From NCBI GenBank assembly GCA_947589375.1, contig CANQAO010000012.1:1-15546 (forward strand): a stretch of DNA of 15,546 bases, given 5' to 3'. The notes under the pieces are model-generated. The model was not told the origin of the DNA. It searched no databases and saw only the letters and a program-made list of their open reading frames with translations. The position numbers and the translations under genes were made by a program. Shown here piece after piece: positions 5,595-13,034 of this stretch. Each line of letters starts with the position of its first letter. The first letter of the stretch is position 1. The DNA comes from an uncultured Bacilli bacterium. Its GTDB lineage: Bacteria; Bacillota_I; Bacilli_A; RF39; UBA660.

Positions 5595-6356
5595 ATGGAC
5601 AGCTTAAAAATAGACAATTTAACAGTTACTATTGATAATAAAACCATTCTTGAAGATTTTAATTTAGAAGTTAAATCGGGTGAAATTCATGCAATCATGG
5701 GTCCTAATGGGACAGGAAAATCAACTTTGACGAAAGTTGTGATGGGCGATCCTAATTATAAAATTAAAAAAGGCCATATTTATTTTAATGATATAGATAT
5801 TACTAAAATGAAGGTCGATGGAAGAGCGAGATTAGGACTTTTTTTAGGTATGCAAATGCCAATGGAAATCGAAGGCGTCAGTAATGCTGACTTTTTAAGA
5901 ACGGCTTTAAGAAGTAAAGAAGATAATTTTAAATTATATAGTTTTATCAAAGAACTAGACGAAAATGTAACTAAATTAAAAATGGATAAAGAGATGATTC
6001 ATCGCGGAATTAATGAAGGTTTTTCTGGTGGAGAAAGAAAGAAAAACGAAATTTTACAAATGCATATCTTAAAACCCAAAGTGGTTATGTTAGATGAAAT
6101 TGATTCGGGATTAGACGTCGATAGTTTAAAACTAGTTGGTCAAAGTGTGATGGAATATTATCAAAAGCAAAAACCAGCTATTTTACTTATCACGCACTAT
6201 CAAAGACTTTTAGATTATATTAAACCTGATTATGTTCACATTATGTCAGATGGTAAAATTATTAAAAGTGGGGACGCTAGCTTAGTTAAAATCATCGAAG
6301 AAGAAGGCTACGATAAAATTAAAGAATCTAGTGCGAGTGTTCGACATGAAAAATAA
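5595..6356 (+). CDS. sufC: SufC, Fe-S cluster assembly ABC-type ATPase
   Basis: A 253-residue cytoplasmic ATPase with Walker A GPNGTGKST (36-44), a SufC-type Q-loop region (LFLGMQMPMEIEGV), the signature FSGGERK (143-149), Walker B VVMLDEIDSGLD (163-174, Glu168 catalytic) and the switch His201 in LLITHYQR. The Q-loop and GGERKKNEIL signature are specific to SufC rather than transport ATPases. SufC drives conformational change of SufB/SufD scaffolds during cluster assembly. I chose ATG 5595 over GTG 5586 and ATG 5589: AGGTG (5584-5588) is six bases from 5595, and the earlier codons overlap it. It is the first gene of a three-gene operon; its end overlaps the next start. Confidence 0.97.
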   Translation: MDSLKIDNLTVTIDNKTILEDFNLEVKSGEIHAIMGPNGTGKSTLTKVVMGDPNYKIKKGHIYFNDIDITKMKVDGRARLGLFLGMQMPMEIEGVSNADFLRTALRSKEDNFKLYSFIKELDENVTKLKMDKEMIHRGINEGFSGGERKKNEILQMHILKPKVVMLDEIDSGLDVDSLKLVGQSVMEYYQKQKPAILLITHYQRLLDYIKPDYVHIMSDGKIIKSGDASLVKIIEEEGYDKIKESSASVRHEK

Positions 6357-7146
6357 GATGATGAATAAAATAAATATAGTAGATGGAAATATTACTGAGA
6401 TTTTAGACGATAGCGTTAAAATATCTAAGGCTAATACCATGACTGACATAGTGCAAATAGAAATTAATGTGTTAAAAGATACTGATTTAACCATCATATA
6501 TCAGAATGCTCATAAAATGAAATTCGATATTACTATAAAAATGGCTAAAAATATTAGCTGTAATATTTATGAACTAAAGCTTCAAGGTAAATATAAAATA
6601 AGCTATAATTATGTTCTTAATGAAAATAGTTTAGTTAATATTTATAAAATCCATGATGTCGAAAAAATAAATGAAATGACAGTAATTCATTTAGCTGGCG
6701 AAAAGGCCAAATTAAATTATTTGTTAAAAACAATCAGTACCGATAAAGAAAAATATGATGTTATGGTCTATCACAAAGCGAAAAACACGATAAGTGAGAT
6801 TATTAATAATGGGGTTAATATTAAAGAAGGTAGTTTAAAATTTGAAGTTTCGAGCTTTGTGCCTAAAAATAATATAGACTGCATACTCGCGCAAAACAAC
6901 CGAATTATCAATTTAACTAATCATAAATGTGAAATTAGACCTAATTTGTTTATCGATGAAAATGATGTCATTGCCAGCCATAGTGCCCATATTGGCAAAT
7001 GTAATGATGAAGAAATGTTTTATCTAATGAGTAGGGGAATAACCATGAAAGAAGCCGAAAATTTAATTATCAAAGGCTTTTTACTTAAAGGTCTTACGGA
7101 ATATAAAGATGAATGGGAAAAAATTATAGATAAGTATTGGAGGTGA
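6346..7146 (+). CDS. sufD: Short SufD/SufB-family Fe-S scaffold protein
   Basis: A 266-residue protein with the C-terminal hallmark of the SufB/SufD family. A beta-rich body leads into DENDVIASHSAHIGK and then EEMFYLMSRGIT and the final helix EAENLIIKGFL. The SHSAHIG segment resembles SufD (SHGATVG), with His212 in the position of the functional SufD histidine, more than SufB (EHEAT). Cys195 lies 17 residues earlier. SufB and SufD are usually about 420-470 residues, so this protein lacks roughly the N-terminal third or more. It starts directly in the beta-helix-like region. The start is uncertain: ATG 6346 (GAGTG 6335-6339, 11-base overlap with sufC) is preferred; GTG 6331 and ATG 6358/6361 are alternatives. 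It presumably docks SufC. Confidence 0.85.
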   Translation: MKNKMMNKINIVDGNITEILDDSVKISKANTMTDIVQIEINVLKDTDLTIIYQNAHKMKFDITIKMAKNISCNIYELKLQGKYKISYNYVLNENSLVNIYKIHDVEKINEMTVIHLAGEKAKLNYLLKTISTDKEKYDVMVYHKAKNTISEIINNGVNIKEGSLKFEVSSFVPKNNIDCILAQNNRIINLTNHKCEIRPNLFIDENDVIASHSAHIGKCNDEEMFYLMSRGITMKEAENLIIKGFLLKGLTEYKDEWEKIIDKYWR

Positions 7147-7149
7147 AAC

Positions 7150-8343
7150 ATGCATACTGAAGATTTCAATATATTAAAAACTGGGTTAATTTATTTTGAC
7201 AATGGAGCCACAACTTTAAAACCGAAAATTTTAAGTGAAGCTATTAGTGATTACTACAATTATTATAGTTCCAATGCCCATCGTGGTGACTATGGAATTA
7301 GTTTAAAAGCTAGTCAAGCATATGAAAATACTAGAGTTTTAGTGCAAAAACTATTAAATGCTGAAAGCCCTAAACAAATTGCTTTTACTAGTGGCACGAC
7401 CGATTCCATAAATAAAATTGTGTTTGGCTATTTTAAACAACATTTAAAAGCTGGTGATGAGGTTTTACTTACTAAAAGTGAGCATGCTTCGAATATTTTA
7501 CCATGGTTTGAATTAAGTGATGATATTGGGATAAAAGTTAAATATATTGAATTAGATGAAAATCATCAAGTGACCATGGACAATGTCAAAAAAGCTATTA
7601 CGCCAAATACTAAAGTTATTTCTATCGCCCATATTAGTAATGTAGTAGGTGATATTAGACCTCTTAAAGAAATCACTAATTATGCACATACTAAGGGCAT
7701 TTTAGTTTTATGTGATGGAGCGCAAAGTGTTCCACATATGAAAGTAGATGTTAAAGATTTAGATATCGATTTTTTAACTTTTTCCGCGCATAAAATGTGT
7801 GGCCCAACTGGGGTTGGCATTATCTATGTTAAAGCTAATCATTTAAAAGAAATAAAACCGATTATCTTTGGTGGGGGCATGAATGCCGCTTTTGACAATA
7901 GTGGCAATCGGGAGTATAAAGAAATGCCCGATATGTTAGAAGCAGGTACGCCTAATATTGCTGGAGTTATTGGTTTTGGTTATGTTATTGAGTATTTACA
8001 AAATATAGGTTTTGAAAAAATTCATAATTATGAATTAGAACTGAAAAGTTATTTAATTAAACGTCTAAAAGAAATTAAAGAAATTGAAATATATAATGAA
8101 TATAGTGAAAGCGGGATTGTGACAATTAATTATGATGATATTTTTCCGCAAGATTTATCTATTTATTTAGATAAATATAATATTTGTACCAGAGCGGGTA
8201 GTCACTGCGCTAAAATTTTAAAAGATGAACTTAAAATCAAAAACACCTGCCGCATTAGCTTATATTTTTATAATACCAAAGCCGAAATTGATAAATTAAT
8301 AGGCGTCTTAAAAAATCCTAATATTAAAAAGGAAATCATCTAA
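7150..8343 (+). CDS. sufS: SufS cysteine desulfurase
   Basis: A 397-residue PLP enzyme of the group II cysteine desulfurase family. Landmarks are the N-terminal YFDNGATTLKP, the PLP region CDGAQSVPH, the Schiff-base lysine Lys215 in FSAHKMCGPTG, and the catalytic cysteine Cys353 in RAGSHCAK. It removes sulfur from L-cysteine as a persulfide on Cys353 for Fe-S assembly. Length is normal. The ribosome site GGAGGTGA (7139-7146) overlaps the stop of the SufD-like gene, so the two are tightly coupled. In most Bacillota a SufU sulfur-transfer protein and SufB follow; here a terminator follows. The RAGxHC form distinguishes it from IscS/NifS group I enzymes. Confidence 0.97.
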   Translation: MHTEDFNILKTGLIYFDNGATTLKPKILSEAISDYYNYYSSNAHRGDYGISLKASQAYENTRVLVQKLLNAESPKQIAFTSGTTDSINKIVFGYFKQHLKAGDEVLLTKSEHASNILPWFELSDDIGIKVKYIELDENHQVTMDNVKKAITPNTKVISIAHISNVVGDIRPLKEITNYAHTKGILVLCDGAQSVPHMKVDVKDLDIDFLTFSAHKMCGPTGVGIIYVKANHLKEIKPIIFGGGMNAAFDNSGNREYKEMPDMLEAGTPNIAGVIGFGYVIEYLQNIGFEKIHNYELELKSYLIKRLKEIKEIEIYNEYSESGIVTINYDDIFPQDLSIYLDKYNICTRAGSHCAKILKDELKIKNTCRISLYFYNTKAEIDKLIGVLKNPNIKKEII

Positions 8344-8362
8344 ATTAATAGATGATTTTTTT
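8333..8362 (+). terminator. Terminator of the suf operon, beginning inside sufS
   Basis: AAATCATCTA (8333-8342) is complementary to TAGATGATTT (8349-8358), with a 6-base loop and T residues to 8362. The 5' arm covers the last two isoleucine codons and part of the stop. On the minus strand the stem is followed by CCTTTTT, so it may also stop transcripts from the convergent pilB-like gene. Confidence 0.85.
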
Positions 8363-8391
8363 GAATGAAAATTTAGTTTTCGTTAAAGAGT

Positions 8392-9891
8392 TTAGACACC
8401 TTGGTTATTAAAATATTGGTTATTGGTATTTTGGTTTATCGGCAGAGTTCCACTAGTTGGAGTAGGGTTAATAGTTGCCGATCCATTTTGAGTGTTTATG
8501 GTTGGTTGACTAGTGAAAGTGGCATTTCCGTTATTTACTGGCATAACCAATGTCTCGGCTAAATTATTATCTGTAAGTGGTGGTTTTGGTTGGTTATCTA
8601 TTGCTGGATTAATCTCATTTCGTTTGGCGGCTTTTTCTTCTTCCACTAGAGCTTGTTTAGTACTTTCAAGAGCACGTTTTAAGAAAATGTTGTTTCCTAG
8701 TTTATCATCGTCATCTAACGCAATTAACCTAATAATTTCTCCAAAAGTCGTTAAACCTTCGACAACTTTATTTAAACCATCTTGAAGTAATGAAACTACG
8801 CCTGAACCATAAACCATTTCTCTTAATCGTTCTTTAGAGACGTTTTCACTTAAAGCATCGCGGATTTGTTGATTAATAAGTAGTACTTCTTGAATAGCAA
8901 TACGTCCTGAAAAACCGCTATGACAATGTTCACATCCTTTGGCATCCCATATTTCTTCAACATCTTTGTTTAAAGAAGCTTTAAAAATAGCTCTTTCATA
9001 ATCGGTAGTTGGTCTTTTTGCTCGGCAATGGGGACATAATTTGCGCGCTAGTTTTTGAGAAATAATACCCTCTAAAGCTGAGGCCAATAAATATTTAGGA
9101 ACATCCATATCGATAAGACGTTCAATGGTATTTAATGAATTGTTGGTGTGGACAGTTGATAACACTAAGTGTCCAGTGATTGAAGCACGAACGGCAATTT
9201 GTGCGGTTTCATTATCACGAATCTCTCCAATCATGATAATATTTGGGTCTTGACGTAAAATAGAACGTAAAGCTGAAGCAAAAGTTAAACCGATTTGACT
9301 ATTAACTTGTACTTGATTTATCCCCGCAATATCCATTTCGATTGGGTCTTCAACTGTGATAATATTAGTGGTTGAAGTATTTAGACGTTGTAAAATCGAA
9401 TAAACCGTAGTTGATTTACCCGAACCGGTAGCGCCAGTAACTAAAATAATTCCATTTGGTACAGAAATCATTTCTAATAGTTTTTGATAATTGTCTTCGC
9501 TAAAACCTAGTTCTTCGACACCCTCTAAACTCATCGAATAATCGAGAATACGAATAACGACTTTTTCCCCATTACTAACTGGTAATGCGGAAACACGTAA
9601 ATCTAATTCTTTACCTTGAATAACCCCTTTAATCGCTCCATCCTGTGGGCGGCGTGATTCAGTGATATTCATTTTGGAAATAGTTTTAATACGCGTAATT
9701 AAATAGTCTTTATAAGTATTTGGAACTTCGGCATAATCTATTAAATCGCCATCAATACGAATGCGAATTAATAAGTGATTTTCATAAGGATCAAAGTGAA
9801 TGTCTGAAGCTCCACGTCTAGCGGAGTCAGCTAAAATATCATTCACGATATCGACAATTGGGGTGTTTTGAAAATTAATTTGCTTTATCAT
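8392..9891 (-). CDS. PilB/GspE-type assembly ATPase with a low-complexity C-terminal tail
   Basis: A 499-residue secretion-superfamily ATPase. It has Walker A GATGSGKST (153-161), an Asp box around TVEDPIE (179-184), Walker B IIMIGEIRD (218-226), a His box ending STVHTN (245-250) and the zinc-binding tetracysteine C286/C289/C320/C323 typical of PilB and GspE. It starts almost at once with the catalytic N2 region (GASDIHFDP, 27-35), so the usual N-terminal N1/MshEN domain is absent, as in ComGA. Residues 392-499 are an extension: a charged helix (about 400-425) and then a stretch rich in Asn, Thr, Gln and Pro. These ATPases power pilus or pseudopilus assembly at the inner face of the membrane. 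AAGGGAG (9901-9907) supports ATG 9889-9891. It is divergent from two prepilin-like genes. A platform protein (PilC/ComGB) and prepilin peptidase are not in the window. Confidence 0.92.
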   Translation of the reverse strand: MIKQINFQNTPIVDIVNDILADSARRGASDIHFDPYENHLLIRIRIDGDLIDYAEVPNTYKDYLITRIKTISKMNITESRRPQDGAIKGVIQGKELDLRVSALPVSNGEKVVIRILDYSMSLEGVEELGFSEDNYQKLLEMISVPNGIILVTGATGSGKSTTVYSILQRLNTSTTNIITVEDPIEMDIAGINQVQVNSQIGLTFASALRSILRQDPNIIMIGEIRDNETAQIAVRASITGHLVLSTVHTNNSLNTIERLIDMDVPKYLLASALEGIISQKLARKLCPHCRAKRPTTDYERAIFKASLNKDVEEIWDAKGCEHCHSGFSGRIAIQEVLLINQQIRDALSENVSKERLREMVYGSGVVSLLQDGLNKVVEGLTTFGEIIRLIALDDDDKLGNNIFLKRALESTKQALVEEEKAAKRNEINPAIDNQPKPPLTDNNLAETLVMPVNNGNATFTSQPTINTQNGSATINPTPTSGTLPINQNTNNQYFNNQGV

Positions 9892-9923
9892 ATTTTTTCG
9901 CTCCCTTGTTATTCTTTTGTCAA

Positions 9924-9940
9924 AGTCTTTTTTTAAGACT
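9924..9940. repeat. Small inverted repeat upstream of the pilB-like gene
   Basis: AGTCTT (9924-9929) and AAGACT (9935-9940) are separated by TTTTT. On the minus strand this lies within the predicted pilB leader, where it could form a hairpin; as DNA it could be an operator. Function unknown. Confidence 0.4.
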
Positions 9941-9952
9941 AGCTTTTATTCT

Positions 9953-9987
9953 AAATATATTATATAATATATTTGAAATAATTACAA
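9953..9987. promoter_or_regulatory. Palindromic divergent promoter of the pilus genes
   Basis: Bases 9953-9974 form a perfect 22-base A/T palindrome. It contains TATAAT on the plus strand (9963-9968) and TATAAT on the minus strand (9964-9959). The minus-strand box has TTGTAA (9987-9982) at 17-base spacing, a good -35 match. The plus-strand box has no clear -35. Overlapping -10 boxes imply that polymerase can occupy only one direction at a time. Confidence 0.55.
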
Positions 9988-10005
9988 TTTAAAAGGAGCA
10001 TAAAA

Positions 10006-10488
10006 ATGAAAAAAATGAATAATAAGGGTTTTTTATTAGTTGAAACTATCGTGGTCGCCACCTTTACGGTAACGGTTTTAGTGGCCTTATTTTTACAATT
10101 TAAAAATTTACTGGTCAATTATAATGATAGTTATAATTACAATACCGTTCAAGGGGTATATGATTTAGGAGCTTATAAAAAATGCATTCAAATTACCGAA
10201 ACCAAAATTAAAACTTCGGATTCTAAACCTTATCAAGATGTGACTACTATAGGTAATGCGACTTGTAATAGAATTAAAACCGCTAGTCATTTTAAAACCA
10301 TTATTTTAACTAATTCCGATTTAGGAACTTTAAAAGAATATATTAAAAATAATCCCGATACTGATCTTTCACAAGATATGCGAAATATGATTAAAAGTTT
10401 AAAAAACATCGATTATCAAGATAGATTAATTGCCGAATTTGAAGACGGCACATTTGCTTCCATTGCTTATGGAGTTAATAATAAATAG
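10006..10488 (+). CDS. Prepilin-like (type IV pilin/pseudopilin) protein
   Basis: A 160-residue protein with a class III signal: a short basic leader (MKKMNNKG) followed by FLLVE and a hydrophobic helix of about 20 residues. Prepilin peptidase is expected to cut between Gly8 and Phe9; Glu13 is the conserved +5 glutamate. The remainder is a polar domain with two cysteines (in KKCIQ and ATCNR) that could form a disulfide. It shows no clear family match beyond the N-terminus, suggesting a minor pilin or competence pseudopilin (ComGF/GG-like role). AAAGGAG lies a few bases before ATG 10006. It is followed 14 bases later by a second prepilin-like gene, presumably in the same transcript, and is divergent from the assembly ATPase. 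Confidence 0.85.
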   Translation: MKKMNNKGFLLVETIVVATFTVTVLVALFLQFKNLLVNYNDSYNYNTVQGVYDLGAYKKCIQITETKIKTSDSKPYQDVTTIGNATCNRIKTASHFKTIILTNSDLGTLKEYIKNNPDTDLSQDMRNMIKSLKNIDYQDRLIAEFEDGTFASIAYGVNNK

Positions 10489-10502
10489 AAAGGGGCATTT
10501 AA

Positions 10503-10901
10503 ATGAATAATAAAGGTTTTACAGTGGTGGAACTATTGTCTTCGTTTGTTTTAGTGATGATTATTGTGGTGTTCCTTTTTGAAATTGTTCTAGAATTAAG
10601 GAATGTGTATATTAATGAATCTGTAAGAACAGAAATTGTCAATAAAAATGCTATTTTAGCCACGGCCCTTAATCAAAAACTCGATAGTACCACTGATATC
10701 TCTAGTATTACCGCTTCCGTAAGTGGCACTAAGGTTAATGCGAATGGCCGCGTAATTATTTATCCAGAAAATACGACCTTATCTAATTTTAGTCGTGACT
10801 ATAGTGAAGGCGTTTTTAGTGTTAATTTTAAAATTTCGAATCCTGAACTTGATAAAGATATGGAATTTAATTTTGTCTATTATCGCCCGCAGTCTAGTTA
10901 A
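10503..10901 (+). CDS. Second prepilin-like (type IV pilin/pseudopilin) protein
   Basis: A 132-residue protein with the prepilin signature MNNKG-FTVVELL: predicted cleavage after Gly5, methylatable Phe6, conserved Glu10, then a hydrophobic helix. The C-terminal domain has beta-like alternation (GRVIIYPE, GVFSVNFKIS, MEFNFVYYRP) and no cysteine. It is likely a minor pseudopilin working with the preceding gene. AAAGGGG (10489-10495) is the ribosome site. Its stop codon overlaps the end of the convergent ylbJ gene by 8 bases, and no terminator is visible between them. Confidence 0.85.
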   Translation: MNNKGFTVVELLSSFVLVMIIVVFLFEIVLELRNVYINESVRTEIVNKNAILATALNQKLDSTTDISSITASVSGTKVNANGRVIIYPENTTLSNFSRDYSEGVFSVNFKISNPELDKDMEFNFVYYRPQSS

Positions 10902-11874
10902 AAAAATCAATCCATAAATCAAAACATAAAAACATTAAAATACCTGAAATAATACTATGTAAAATACGCGATAATAAAAAGGGTAAATATTTAATTTTCG
11001 TATCACTTAAAATACTAGTAATCTGTAAATGAACGCTGATTCCACCAAAAGATAAAATCATGACTGATAAAATGCATTTTAATTTTAACGGAATTGCTTC
11101 TAGACTGATATATTTTAATCCTTGAGTCATTTCAATTGAACCATTTAATAGACTTTGAAGGACACTATTTAAATTGATATTATTATCGATAATTGTCGTA
11201 ATGATAAGACACATGGTCATAACTCCCAAGATAAGTAAGAGCGTATTAATACTATTAATAAGTGAGTTAGTGATAATTTTACCTAAGTCTTCCTGATTAC
11301 TAATTCTTTTTTTATGAGCCTCAAAGATAGCCGTTTTTAAACTAATATGACTAGTTTCTTTCGCACTTGGATAATAATTTCGAAGTAAAAGACCGATAAT
11401 AATATTACCAATATAATGACATAATAAAATTAAAACGCCAACTTCTTTATTATTTAAAAAAAGTAAGGCCACCGTTCCTAAAATAAATAGCGGGTTGGCA
11501 AAACAAGAAAAACAGAGGATTTTCGTCGCTTCGTTTTCATTTAAATCGTGGTTTAAATAAAGTTCTCTTGTGTATTTGGCATTAGCGGGATTGCCGGATA
11601 TCAGGCTCATCACTAAAACAAAAGCGGCGGCACTTTTAATTTTAAATAATTTATTCATCAGAGGTTTTAATAAATTACCAATAAATTCGGTCATCCCACA
11701 TTTGACCATGATTTCCGATAAAACAAAAAAAGGAAATAGAGAAGGGAAGATATTATTTTTAAAAATAGCTAAAGAAAAAGAAACAGAATCCATAATACTT
11801 TTAGATTCGGTGAGTATTTCTTTACATATAAAAAGCAGTAAAATGATAATCCCCAAGCTTAATCCTTTTTTCAT
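10894..11874 (-). CDS. ylbJ: YlbJ-like sporulation integral membrane protein
   Basis: A 326-residue polytopic membrane protein, Lys/Asn-rich in loops, with a nucleoside-recognition (Gate) type core. The segment IFPSLFPFFVLSEIMVK, the later SLISGNPANAK and the motif SCFANPLFILGTV match the conserved parts of YlbJ. In B. subtilis YlbJ is a sporulation protein expressed in the mother cell and needed for a normal spore envelope; that role is transferred here by homology. I count about eight hydrophobic segments. The ribosome site AAGGGGAAA sits just upstream of ATG 11872-11874. Its start is only 45 bases from the divergent YlbL-like gene, a pairing that recalls the ylbJ-ylbL neighbourhood of Bacillus. 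ATATACAAA on the minus strand (near 11888-11896) is a possible sigma E-like -10, but it is weak. Confidence 0.85.
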   Translation of the reverse strand: MKKGLSLGIIILLLFICKEILTESKSIMDSVSFSLAIFKNNIFPSLFPFFVLSEIMVKCGMTEFIGNLLKPLMNKLFKIKSAAAFVLVMSLISGNPANAKYTRELYLNHDLNENEATKILCFSCFANPLFILGTVALLFLNNKEVGVLILLCHYIGNIIIGLLLRNYYPSAKETSHISLKTAIFEAHKKRISNQEDLGKIITNSLINSINTLLLILGVMTMCLIITTIIDNNINLNSVLQSLLNGSIEMTQGLKYISLEAIPLKLKCILSVMILSFGGISVHLQITSILSDTKIKYLPFLLSRILHSIISGILMFLCFDLWIDFFN

Positions 11875-11919
11875 AAGTTTCCCCTTTTTGTATATCCTGT
11901 TAATAGAAAGGACCAGAGT

Positions 11920-12927
11920 ATGATTAATAAAGTATATGAAAAAGTAAAAGATTACATTAAAGAAAACTATAAAGTTCTATTAATATTTATAATGGCGCTT
12001 ATGCTTGTTACGATTAGATTACCTTATTATATTTCCGCTCCGGGAGGAGTTATAAATACCAGTGAAAAAGTCAAAGTAGCTAATAATTTTAAAATGACCG
12101 GATCCCTTAATATGGCTTATGTTTCCGAGATTCAAGGGACAGTACCGCTTTTAATTTATGGTCTTTTAAATCCTAACTGGGATATTGCAAAAGAAGAAGA
12201 GGTAACGGTTGGCAGTGAGTCGATTGCAGATGAGATGTATCGTAATCAAATGTTGTTAGAAGAAGGAAATGACAATGCCGTTTTAGTGGCTTATGATAAC
12301 TCTAATATCGATTATAAAATTTTAAATAACAAAGTTTTTGTGACTTATGTCGATGATTTAGCCAAAACAAATCTTAAAGTTGGCGATCAAATTATTAAAG
12401 TTAATGGGGTAAAAGTTACGGAAAAACAAGATTTATATGATGCGACCAAAGATAAAAAGCCTAATGACAAAGTAACGTTTACCATTTTACGAGACAAAAA
12501 AGAAAAAACCGCTAAAGCGACGCTTTTAAATGTCAATGGGGAAGCGAAAATCGGAGTCATTATTACGGAAGATGTTAAAATAAAATCCGATTATCATGTC
12601 GATTTAAAATTCGATGGTACGGAATCGGGTTCGTCTGGTGGTTTAATGCTTACGTTAACGATTTATAGTTATTTAAATAAAATTGATTTAACTAATGGTC
12701 AAAAAGTTGTGGGTACCGGAACGATTGAAAGAGATGGCACGGTTGGTGAAATTAGTGGTGTTAAATATAAATTAATGGGCGCAGTTAAAGAAAAAGCGGA
12801 TATTTTCTTAGTACCACAAGGTGATAATTATGTGGAAGCTAGGGATCTTAAAAATGAAAAAGGTTACGATATTGATATTGTGCCATTAGAAACTTTTAAA
12901 GAAGCCTTAGCGTATTTAAAAAAATAA
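11920..12927 (+). CDS. ylbL: YlbL-like PDZ/Lon-type membrane protease
   Basis: A 335-residue protein with an N-terminal membrane anchor (about residues 19-33), then PYYISAPGG, a PDZ domain around residues 138-203 (VGDQIIKVNGVKV core), and a C-terminal Lon/S16 proteolytic domain. In that domain ESGSSGGLM places the catalytic serine at Ser239 and GVKYKLMGA places the dyad lysine at Lys284. GTGTIERDGTVGEISG between them is the usual S16 strand-turn. The protease domain lies outside the membrane and has no ATPase, as in YlbL, which processes exported or membrane substrates. GAAAGGA (11906-11912) supports ATG 11920. Substrate unknown. The adjacent ylbJ makes a sporulation or envelope role possible but unproven. 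Confidence 0.88.
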   Translation: MINKVYEKVKDYIKENYKVLLIFIMALMLVTIRLPYYISAPGGVINTSEKVKVANNFKMTGSLNMAYVSEIQGTVPLLIYGLLNPNWDIAKEEEVTVGSESIADEMYRNQMLLEEGNDNAVLVAYDNSNIDYKILNNKVFVTYVDDLAKTNLKVGDQIIKVNGVKVTEKQDLYDATKDKKPNDKVTFTILRDKKEKTAKATLLNVNGEAKIGVIITEDVKIKSDYHVDLKFDGTESGSSGGLMLTLTIYSYLNKIDLTNGQKVVGTGTIERDGTVGEISGVKYKLMGAVKEKADIFLVPQGDNYVEARDLKNEKGYDIDIVPLETFKEALAYLKK

Positions 12928-12951
12928 GCCATAGTTTAGCTATGGTTTTAT
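12926..12951 (+). terminator. Terminator of the YlbL-like gene, overlapping its stop codon
   Basis: CCATAG (12929-12934) is complementary to CTATGG (12940-12945). The stem extends to 12926 and 12948 through one G-T and two A-T pairs, and TTTTATT follows. The outer stem includes the last bases of the TAA stop. Confidence 0.75.
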
Positions 12952-12981
12952 TGTCAAATCAAGAAAAAAAGTCATAATTTA

Positions 12982-13010
12982 TTGTTCTTTAAATATTATT
13001 TTGATATAAT
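12982..13010 (+). promoter_or_regulatory. Phosphoketolase promoter
   Basis: TTGTTC (12982-12987), a 17-base spacer and perfect TATAAT (13005-13010) preceded by TGA (extended -10). This is the best sigma A-type promoter in the window, with a predicted leader of about 18 bases. Confidence 0.75.
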
Positions 13011-13034
13011 TATTTTAGAATAGAGGGGATAATT

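Noticed and set aside
6282..6497. Minus-strand open frame across the sufC/sufD junction
   Set aside because: It lies fully inside two coupled, recognised genes; its hydrophobic translation is a by-product of AT-rich antisense sequence.
9918..9923. Minus-strand TTGACA upstream of the pilB-like gene as a -35 box
   Set aside because: At 16-18 bases downstream there is only CGAAAA-type sequence, and the transcript would start within the coding region; the TTGTAA/TATAAT pair farther out is better.
11570..11923. 117-codon plus-strand open frame antisense to ylbJ, running to the ylbL-like start
   Set aside because: YlbJ motifs on the minus strand are clear, and the frame has no recognisable domain or suitable start signals.
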